This document shows positions 1 to 7,000 of a stretch of DNA of 8,234 bases, in pieces (within the stretch, counting starts at the first letter, position 1; each line of letters starts with the position of its first letter). A program made the position numbers and the translations under genes. The stretch comes from Acidobacteria bacterium UBA6911 (GTDB lineage: Bacteria > Acidobacteriota > UBA6911): assembly GCA_002451015.1 (NCBI GenBank), contig DKBB01000129.1, forward strand, positions 1,068 to 9,301, written 5' to 3'. The notes below the pieces were generated by a model. It did not search any database, had not been told where the DNA came from, and worked only from the letters and a program-made list of their open reading frames with translations.

Positions 1-984
1 GTAGGGATGGATATTGCATGCCGGATGAAAATGACCGTGCTGGACATGCCCGTATCCGCCATTCGTGGCGAGGAGGGTCTCCTGAGAAATGTGTTGAAAA
101 GGGAAACGCGGTTCGGCATCGGGGCCGAATTCAAACAGAAAAGAGACCACCGGGTCATGGATGAAGACTGGTCGGTAAGTCCGATTACCCGGCTTAACAA
201 GGACAGGGCTTGGAAACAGCTCGGGACCAGCGGCAGCGGCAATCATTTTGTCGAATTCGGAACACTGACCCTGGACCGGGACGACCTGGATCTTAAAGCC
301 GGGGTCTACTTCGCGCTCCTGAGTCACAGCGGCAGCCGGGGTACGGGCGGTAGTGTCGCCCAGCATTACAGTAGACTCGCGATGCGTCTGCACCCCGAAC
401 TTCCCCGGGAGCTGGTTCATCTGGCGTGGTTCGATATGGACAGCGACGCCGGGCAGGAATACTGGGCCGCGATGCACCTCATGGGTCACTATGCGGCGGC
501 CAATCACGCGTTGATCCACCGGAGCATCGCCCGGTCTCTGAAGGCCAGGGTCCTGCTCGACATAGAAAACCATCATAACTTCGCCTGGAAGGAGAAGCAT
601 TTCGGGAAGGATGTCATCGTTCATCGAAAAGGAGCGACTCCGGCGAGCGAAGGCGTACTTGGAATCGTTCCCGGTTCCATGGCTTCTCCGGGCTACGTCT
701 GCCGGGGCAAAGGGAACGCGGAATCGATGAATTCGGCGGCTCACGGCGCCGGTCGCGCCATGAGCCGCAAAGCCGCAAAAAATTCCTATACGTGGAATGA
801 AGCCTTAAAATTGCTGAGAAAACGCGACGTTGTACTGATTTCAGCCGGGTTGGATGAGGTGCCGATGGCCTACAAGGACATTGACAGGGTCATGGCGGCG
901 CAGCAAGATCTGGTCGAGATCGTCGCACGCTTCGATCCGAAACTGGTAAAGATGGCTCCTGCCGGCGAGCGACCGGAAGATTGA
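1..984 (+). CDS. rtcB: RtcB-family RNA-splicing ligase, 5'-truncated by the window
   Basis: RtcB proteins are Mn/GTP-dependent cytoplasmic ligases that join RNA 2',3'-cyclic phosphate or 3'-phosphate ends to 5'-OH ends in RNA repair. The frame is open from base 1 (Val-Gly-Met-Asp-Ile-Ala-Cys), and VGxDIxC is an internal RtcB motif, so the ATG at 7 is not the true start and the N-terminal part lies outside the window. Counting that Met as 1, the visible metal and guanylate residues are D2 and C5 (DIACRMK), H80 (GTSGSGNHF), H107 (LSHSGSRG), H189/H190 (ENHHNF) and H246 (AAHGAGR), the expected GMP-accepting histidine. HRKGATPA (206-213) and the C-terminal DEVPMAYKDIDRVM are also family-typical. 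The DIACRMK form, in place of DINCGVR, marks a divergent RtcB subgroup whose substrate is less certain. The stop is TGA at 982-984. No archease partner gene is visible. The next gene is convergent. Confidence 0.93.
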   Translation, partial: VGMDIACRMKMTVLDMPVSAIRGEEGLLRNVLKRETRFGIGAEFKQKRDHRVMDEDWSVSPITRLNKDRAWKQLGTSGSGNHFVEFGTLTLDRDDLDLKAGVYFALLSHSGSRGTGGSVAQHYSRLAMRLHPELPRELVHLAWFDMDSDAGQEYWAAMHLMGHYAAANHALIHRSIARSLKARVLLDIENHHNFAWKEKHFGKDVIVHRKGATPASEGVLGIVPGSMASPGYVCRGKGNAESMNSAAHGAGRAMSRKAAKNSYTWNEALKLLRKRDVVLISAGLDEVPMAYKDIDRVMAAQQDLVEIVARFDPKLVKMAPAGERPED

Positions 985-996
985 CACGATTGCAAA

Positions 997-1072
997 GCCC
1001 GTATTTCTCACAGGATTCCTGTCGCTTCGCACCTGATGCTGAAACATTGGAAATCTTGTGAGAAATACGGGC
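997..1072. repeat. Perfect 16-bp inverted repeat, intergenic stem-loop
   Basis: The left arm at 997-1012 (GCCCGTATTTCTCACA) and the right arm at 1057-1072 (TGTGAGAAATACGGGC) are exact reverse complements, with a 44-nt loop at 1013-1056. Pairing does not extend past either arm. The element lies between the convergent rtcB and protease genes, starting 13 nt after the rtcB stop. There is no T-run after the stem on either strand, so it is not a textbook intrinsic terminator, though it could still protect 3' ends or end transcription both ways. The long exact arms and defined loop look more like a dispersed intergenic palindromic unit (REP/MITE type). Genome copies cannot be counted from here. Confidence 0.75.
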
Positions 1073-1160
1073 GGGATTTGAATATACCCGGTGCGGTTCC
1101 ATGAAACACCGGAATTCACGACATGGCTACAGGTCTGAATGAAATCCGGCTGTCGCCCTA

Positions 1161-2801
1161 TTACAGCTTCCCTTTCACTTGCTTGTCCATGAGTTCCTGT
1201 GCTTCAGCTCTTCTGGCAATGGCGTCTTCGAGCTGGTTGTCCAGTTCAAGGGCTACCTTGTAGCTGGCTTCCTCACCGACGAACAGCAACAGAAGCTCCT
1301 GCCGCAGGAAATTTTTCAGGACGGTATCGTTCTCTTTCCATTCTTCTTCGCTCAGGGAAATGGACTTGGAGTTCACAAATTCCCGGAATTTCTGCATGAG
1401 GTCTGCGTCAATTTTAATCTGCTGAGCAACCTCTTCCTTATACTCTTCAGAAGCTGTTTCGAGCTCTTCCTTGGAAATCTTCTGCCCCAGGGTTGAAGCG
1501 ATTTCGCCCGAGAATACCTTGGAAGCGAACTCCCGGGGCAGCCTTCGCGCCTGGATACGGCTGGCAGCCTGCTCGAGTTTGTCCACCTCGATGGTCACGT
1601 CGGGATTTATACCACCTCCGCCATAGACGAGCCTCCCGCTGTCCGTGAAATACGCTTCCTTGTCCCCGTTCGAATTGTCTTCCTCATGGTTGGCGAAATA
1701 GCTCCAGTAACTTTCGGAATAATCACGCTGTATCAACCGGTTGCTCGGCGTGTAGTACTTGCCGGTTGTCAGAGCGAGCCCGCGGCCGCCTTCAAGGGGA
1801 AAGAGCGTCTGCACCAGAGCCTTTCCAAAGCTGGTTTCTCCGACAATCAGAGCGCGGTCGTGGTCCTGAAGTGCGCCGGCCACGATCTCACTGGCACTGG
1901 CACTGGACTGGTTGATCATTACAATCATCGCATAATGATTCTTCTGCGAACCCAAGGCTTTATAGTCCCGATCCTCCCGTCCCGTTCTCGACCGGGTTCG
2001 GACAATAATCTGGTCTTTTTCGAGAAACCGGTCGGAAACCTCCAGGGCCTGGCTCAACGCTCCACCCGGGTTGTCCCTCAAGTCGAGAATCAAAAGTCTC
2101 AGGTTGTCTTCGTTGATCGATACGAGCGCTTCATCCAGCTCTTCTCCTGTCGTCTCGGCAAAGCGGGTGATGCGGATGTAGCCGATGTCCGCTGTTAAAT
2201 TGAAAGCGAATTTTATGGTATAGATGGGGATCTTGTCACGTTCGACGGCAAAGTATAACGGGGCATCCTCGCCCGGCCGATGAATGGTAATGTTGACTAC
2301 CGTTCCTTTGGGTCCCTTCAGGTTGGGAATTACCTCCGTGTTCATATCCCAGTCATCGATCGGCTTCCCTTCTATTTCAGTAATAACGTCGCCGGCGCGC
2401 AAACCTGACTTGTATGCCGGCGTTCCCGGAGCCGGAGGTTCGACTATGACCACCCTTCCGCTGCCGGGGGTTTCCGACCGGATCGATATCCCAAGTCCGT
2501 AGTACTTACCCTTCTGCTCTTCCTGAAGCTGGTTGAAATCGCGACCTGAGAAGAATGAGCTGTGGGGATCCAGGGTGCGAAGCATGCCACGGATTCCGCT
2601 CTCCACAAGGCCTTCGAATGAAACATTTCCGACATAGTTTGCCTCTATAGTGTCCAGCACTTCCGTAAAAGTTCTCAGAAATTCCCGGTTGTCGGAAGCC
2701 ACGTCCGCAGCAACGGTTTCGTTGTTGCTCCAGAACCCGCCAAGGACGGCAGCCGTCGAAATGAAAAACACTATTAAAATTATGCCGAATCTTTTTCGCA
2801 T
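1161..2801 (-). CDS. ctpA: S41-family carboxyl-terminal processing protease (PDZ protease)
   Basis: This 546-residue protein belongs to the CtpA/Prc tail-specific proteases, which cut exported or envelope proteins near their C-termini. Residues 5-22 form a hydrophobic signal peptide or membrane anchor after MRKR, so the enzyme acts outside the cytoplasmic membrane. A helical segment follows, then a PDZ domain at about 95-185 beginning at YYGLGISI, and then the S41 catalytic core. LDLRDNPGG (239-247) is the family signature. The catalytic Ser is S302 in SSASASEIVAG, with K327 and Q331 in GETSFGKALVQ. The Ser-to-Lys and Ser-to-Gln distances of 25 and 29 equal those of E. coli Prc. After YGGGGINPDV (393-402), about 140 charged, helix-rich residues follow, longer than in minimal CtpA proteins, and may form a docking or oligomerisation tail. 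The ATG is supported by AAGAGG five bases upstream. The stop is TAA at 1163-1161. It is transcribed alone and converges on rtcB. Confidence 0.95.
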   Translation of the reverse strand: MRKRFGIILIVFFISTAAVLGGFWSNNETVAADVASDNREFLRTFTEVLDTIEANYVGNVSFEGLVESGIRGMLRTLDPHSSFFSGRDFNQLQEEQKGKYYGLGISIRSETPGSGRVVIVEPPAPGTPAYKSGLRAGDVITEIEGKPIDDWDMNTEVIPNLKGPKGTVVNITIHRPGEDAPLYFAVERDKIPIYTIKFAFNLTADIGYIRITRFAETTGEELDEALVSINEDNLRLLILDLRDNPGGALSQALEVSDRFLEKDQIIVRTRSRTGREDRDYKALGSQKNHYAMIVMINQSSASASEIVAGALQDHDRALIVGETSFGKALVQTLFPLEGGRGLALTTGKYYTPSNRLIQRDYSESYWSYFANHEEDNSNGDKEAYFTDSGRLVYGGGGINPDVTIEVDKLEQAASRIQARRLPREFASKVFSGEIASTLGQKISKEELETASEEYKEEVAQQIKIDADLMQKFREFVNSKSISLSEEEWKENDTVLKNFLRQELLLLFVGEEASYKVALELDNQLEDAIARRAEAQELMDKQVKGKL

Positions 2802-2806
2802 CAGAG

Positions 2807-2812
2807 CCTCTT
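2807..2812 (-). promoter_or_regulatory. Ribosome binding site of the S41 protease gene
   Basis: On the minus strand AAGAGG is followed by five bases and then ATG at 2801-2799. The spacing and match support this start for the protease. Confidence 0.7.
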
Positions 2813-2829
2813 AGCAAAAGGTTTCATAC

Positions 2830-2848
2830 AATGGTATAGTATACCATT
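2830..2848. promoter_or_regulatory. 19-bp palindrome with extended -10 boxes on both strands
   Basis: AATGGTATA-G-TATACCATT is a perfect inverted repeat with 9-bp arms around one central base. On the minus strand it contains TGG-TATACT, an extended -10 (TGn plus a -10-like hexamer at 2843-2838), about 37 bases before the protease start. No convincing -35 is seen 16-18 bases further upstream, as is common for extended -10 promoters. By symmetry the plus strand has TGG-TATAGT (hexamer 2835-2840), pointing back toward the protease-distal decayed region. It may be the protease promoter, a bidirectional promoter, a repressor operator overlapping the promoter, or a mixture. The palindrome itself is certain and its role is inferred. 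Confidence 0.5.
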
Positions 2849-2970
2849 ATCTGGGGAAAGCGGACCTATTGGATTCAGTGGGATCGTAAAATAAAGGGAA
2901 TTTTATTCCCGGCATTTCTACATAACGTCCCGCCGGAAATGTTTCTTCAGACCGTGCAGAACCGTCCGGA

Positions 2971-3683
2971 TCACTGTTTTGCAGTGACGGCAGCACGAGC
3001 AAGAACCATCGCGGAGACATCCGCCATGGAGTCGTAGAACGAAACGAATTTCCTGGTTTCGGCCGCCTCCTGCAACTCCAGATACCTGGCCCATCGATAA
3101 CCGATCGGCTGGTACAACAGCTCGGCCCGGATGGTGTAGGGATCTGCATCTGCGGCACCAGATCCCATTGCACTTGTGCTTCGAATTCCAGCTCTCTCGC
3201 CCCCAGAAATTCACACATGGGAGACCAGGCTCTACCAAATTGTCCGGAGGTGAAGGTTCGCCCCAGAGAAAAGCGCCAGAACGCCTCCTGGCCGGCCAGG
3301 TCGGTATCGACGGGAAGCTCGAATCCGGCTTGAGCCTGGACAAAAAACTCCGATGGGAGTATCTGCCCGAAGGAGACGAATAGTTCAAAAACGGTCGTGC
3401 CTTTGCCGACACCTTTCTTACGGTCTCCTTTAGGTAATATGATTTCTCCGCTTACACTGAAGATTGTCCCTGTCCGGGCGCTGTGAAAAAACGCGCGTTT
3501 GGCGCCGAAAACGATGCCCCCGAGCCCCCCGTCCCAGTTCCCTGCGGGAATCTCCCCGGTCCCGGAGTCGTTCCGCTCTTCCCAGCCGAAAAGGACGAAT
3601 GCAAGCATTGCGGTCACGCAGAACAGGGCAATAACTACTGGCTCATGCCGGGAAGGGCTTCTCCGGATCGTATCTCTGTCCAC
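2971..3683 (-). pseudogene. Chimeric pseudogene: barrel-like protein fragment joined out of frame to another gene's 3' end
   Basis: Read from 3683 downward, an open frame contains a credible protein segment from about 3540 to 3141 (NWDGGLGGIVFGAKRAFFHS through WDLVPQMQI). Its alternating hydrophobic/polar strands and phrases such as SGEIILPKG, FELPVDTD and FGRAWSPM recall a family of putative outer-membrane barrel proteins. After WDLVPQMQI at 3141 that frame becomes Cys/Ser/Pro/Arg-rich nonsense. The neighbouring frame becomes protein-like at the same spot (DPYTIRAELLYQPIGYRW, to a TGA at 2973-2971) and resembles the C-terminus of a large cytochrome-like family often found beside such barrels. 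The switch falls on GCAGATGCAGAT (3153-3142), which suggests a short-homology deletion fusing two genes. Residues 1-45 upstream (including a possible TM stretch) match nothing I know. No RBS was found. Family assignments are from memory and the exact boundaries are uncertain. Confidence 0.55.
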
Positions 3684-3927
3684 TGTAAGTTGTAATTGTT
3701 GCTGCCAATACTCTCAGCCCGACACCTGGTCATAGGAATCTGTTGGGACGAGCATAGCGCCACTGCCTTTTGAAGGCAAACGATCGCTTCCAGTGGACAC
3801 AACCCTCTCTGCAATCTGTTTTTAATCCCGGAGCGGAGCTCGCAGGAAGGGACGCAGTCGGTTCGGAAGTCCGTCTGGAGTTGATTTTCCGAGATTTCTC
3901 TTCTGACCCGACCGTCCACCTTTTCCC
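3684..3927. other. Non-coding or decayed stretch without a recognisable gene
   Basis: I checked both strands. The minus-strand frame at 3919-3635 (94 codons) has an unnatural composition and no family resemblance, and it has no ribosome binding site. The other frames are broken by stops. The only local structure is a 6-bp stem with a 3-nt loop, TGCCTT-TTG-AAGGCA at 3764-3778, without a T-run. It is probably the eroded 5' part of the pseudogene locus. Confidence 0.5.
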
Positions 3928-3956
3928 TTGATTGCCTCGACGGAACGACCTATAAG
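3928..3956 (+). promoter_or_regulatory. Sigma70-type promoter for the SLC12-like fusion gene
   Basis: TTGATT at 3928-3933 and TATAAG at 3951-3956 are separated by exactly 17 bases. Transcription would start near 3963 and leave a leader of about 75 nt before the ATG at 4037. No operator-like repeat overlaps it. Confidence 0.5.
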
Positions 3957-4015
3957 TGTTTTCAAATCCGGAGTAGTATTATTTCAAAGGTCTTGGATTC
4001 ATAACGGATACTTTT

Positions 4016-4021
4016 GAAGGA
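4016..4021 (+). promoter_or_regulatory. Weakly placed ribosome binding site of the fusion gene
   Basis: GAAGGA is the only Shine-Dalgarno-like sequence before the ATG at 4037, but it lies 15 bases away, longer than the usual 5-9. No in-frame start codon lies between it and 4037, and the frame has a stop (TAG) at 3974. A two-codon out-of-frame ATG CGT TGA (4021-4029) sits in between. Initiation may be inefficient. Confidence 0.35.
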
Positions 4022-4036
4022 TGCGTTGACCACCCT

Positions 4037-7000
4037 ATGACGAACGCCAGAAAATTCGGGACATTCAGTGGAGTATTCACCCCGTCGATCCTAACGATTT
4101 TAGGGGTGATCATGTACATGCGGCTTCCGGCCATCGTCGGAGAAGCCGGCCTTTTTCCGACAATCGGAATCATACTGATTGCCCACGTGATTTCAGTTAC
4201 CACCGGCCTCAGCGTCTCTTCCATCGCCACCGACAGGCGCGTTCAGGGCGGAGGAACCTACTATATGATTTCCCGATCCCTGGGACTCCCGATCGGGGGG
4301 ACCCTCGGCCTCGCCCTTTTCGTCGGTTTGTCGTTCAGCGTCAGCCTCTACCTTATCGGATTTGCGGAAAGTTTCCTGGGATATTGGGACATTGAAATTA
4401 CAAAAAATACGATACGGCTGGCAGGAACGTGCATTCTGCTGGTTGTAACAACCGTAACCATGATAAGCACCTCCCTGGCCATCAAAACGCAATACCTCAT
4501 CATGGCCGCTATCGGACTTTCCCTGCTGTCCGTTTTTTTCGGCAGCCATGATTTCACCCCCGCGCAGCCGTTGCTCAGCAATCCCAACAGCACGGTACCC
4601 CTGATGGTTCTCTTCGGGATCTTTTTCCCGGCCGTGACGGGATTCGAAGCGGGAGTCTCCATGTCGGGGGACCTGCGCGATCCTAAAAGGTCTATCCCGG
4701 TCGGAGCGATCACGGCAATCGCGGTAGGATTCCTGGTCTATATTGGAATGGCGATATTCTTCGCCTACACAGTGGACTCCCGACTCCTCGCGGAAGATCC
4801 CGCGGTTCTCCGGAAGATTTCTCTGTCTCCGGTCCTGGTCATTGCCGGGATCTGGGGCGCGACCCTCTCATCCGCCCTGGGCAGCATTCTTGGAGCGCCG
4901 CGCATTTTGCATGCAACAGCCCAGGACAATGTCGTCCCGAAGTTCTTTGCAAAAACCTCGGGAAAGCTGCAGGAACCGCGCAACGCACTGATACTCTCGT
5001 TTTTCATCGCCGAAGGAGGCATCCTGATCGGCGAACTGGATGTGATCGCCAGAATTGTGTCGATATTCTTCATCATGACCTACGGATTCATCAATCTGAG
5101 CGCCACCTTCGAAACCTGGACGAGTTCCGACTTCCGTCCCGAATTCAAGACCCCCGCCTGGATCAGCTTTATCGGCGCGGCCGCCAGCATCATTGTGATG
5201 ATTCAACTGGATCTGCTGGCTCTGTTTGCATCCGCCCTGATCCTTGGACTGTTGTTTTTCTACCTGAAGCGGAAGGAATTGAAACTGGAATCCGGCGATG
5301 CCTGGAACGGCGTATGGGCGTCCATCGTAAAAGAGGGCATTGGCCGCCTGGGCAACGAAAAACCCCGGGAATCCAACTGGCGTCCCAACATTCTGATGTA
5401 CAGCGGGGACAAGCAACAGCGCAGCCACCTGGTTGAATTTGGAAGGGCAATATCCGGCCGTCTCGGGATACTCTCCAGTTTCGAGTTGGTTATAACAGCC
5501 GAAAAAGCACTCCGAAGAACGGATAACGAACCTGTTTCCGACAATTCCAATACCCAAAGCGTTTTCTCGTACCGGTACCAGTGCAGAGATTTATACGAAG
5601 GAATGGAAGAAGTGTCCCGGCTTTACGGATTCTACGGAGTGGAGCCCAACACTATCCTGATGGGGTGGAGCCAGAAGCCCGAAAACCGGGTCTCCTTCAG
5701 TCGGCTGCTTTCGTCGTACGATCAAAGCGGATTCAATATCATGCTGCTGAACCATAATTCCGAAAGGAATTTCGGCACGGGACAAAATATCGACCTGTGG
5801 TGGAGCGGCGCCGGACCGAACCTCTCTTTCTCTCTCGTTCTTCTGCGTCATCTGACGACCTCCCGATACTGGGAAAAAGCATCGCTGCGCCTGCTTGTCA
5901 TCAATTACGACCGTTCTCGGAAAGAGCAGATTCATCGTTCCCTGTCTCGGATCCTGGAAGATTATCGTCTGGATATGGACATAAAAATCATCCACAACCA
6001 GGACTCTTCCATTGATGAATTCGAAATCATGCAACAGGAGAGTTCTCAGGCTGACCTCACCTTCATCGGTATAGATGACGAACAAATGCACGTCCTGGAC
6101 AGGGTTTTCCCGGATTACTGCCAATTCCTTTCAAAAATGGGCACAACAGCCGTTATCCATGCAGCTCCCGGTTTTGAAACCGTGGATGCAGGAGTGGTTC
6201 GGGACAAACAACCGGCCGATGACTCCGAAGAAATACCGGGAATGGCCGTCTCCCTGTCGGAGTTCCCCGAATTGAACGACCCGGCCCTGGCAACGGAGCT
6301 TAGAAAAGCCAAAACCACGGGAAGCAGGGTGCTGAACCGTTTTTATGAAAAAGCGATCCGCCCCTGTTTCTCCGACAATACCGAACATATCGAGAATTTC
6401 CGCGGGAAGGCAACGGCCGTCGGCACCTCGCTTGAAAAAGCCATGGAGTATAAAGACGCCTACCGCTACGAAAAAATGCTGCTTAAAATCAAAAACGACT
6501 ACATGTTCAGTTGCCGCCGTCTTTTTGAGCAGATAGGAGAAAGGCAGGCATCCGGATTGAAAGAATCCCTGGCGTCGGGAATCGGGTTGTATGTCGATTG
6601 GTCCGGAAGGAATTACGCAAAATTACCACGGCGCCTGAAGGTACGGTATCAGGAGAATGAAATCGTTCCCAACCGGATCGATTCTATTTATTTGCGCTGG
6701 ATCAAATTCTGGAAACGCACGTCGCTTAAACTTTCCCGGAAACCGGCCCTCCGAACGATTCCATTCAGGGAAACAGCCCGGTATTTTCTCCATGACACGC
6801 GGCAACTCTTCCTTAACGATTACCTGCAGGAGCTGCAGGAATACCAGGTCGCGTATCTGAATCACCTGAAATCCCTCATGTTCTCCCGACTGGATTCCAT
6901 CGTACATCTGGAAAGAAAATTTCCTCCCGACAAAGAAACCATCCTGCGCCTTCAAAAGGATCTGGAGGACCGGATAGACGAATTTGCCAAGGAACGGAAC

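Noticed and set aside
1088..1112. Hairpin CCGGTG...CACCGG downstream of the protease stop as an intrinsic terminator
   Set aside because: The stem is 6 bp with a 13-nt loop and is followed by GTATATTC on the minus strand, with no T-run; too weak to call.
2918..3412. Minus-strand ORF of 164 codons with many Cys/Arg/His
   Set aside because: It is out of frame with both protein-like segments of the pseudogene; its Cys pattern contains no CxxCH heme motif and arises from the third frame.
3635..3919. Minus-strand 94-codon ORF as a small gene upstream of the pseudogene
   Set aside because: No ribosome binding site, no recognisable family and an unnatural composition; more likely decayed DNA.
985..4036. 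tRNA, rRNA, CRISPR or insertion-sequence ends in the non-coding parts
   Set aside because: I looked for cloverleaf-like arms, regularly spaced direct repeats and transposase motifs and saw none; the only repeats are the two palindromes reported.
4868..5557. Minus-strand ORF of 229 codons inside the transporter region
   Set aside because: It lies opposite conserved SLC12 motifs in the plus frame, has no ribosome binding site, and its composition (Gly/Gln/Asp-rich, no family motif) is that of a shadow frame.
5591..6124. Minus-strand ORF of 177 codons
   Set aside because: It overlaps the conserved SLC12 cytosolic domain (IDLWW, PNTILMG) on the plus strand and is explained as a shadow.
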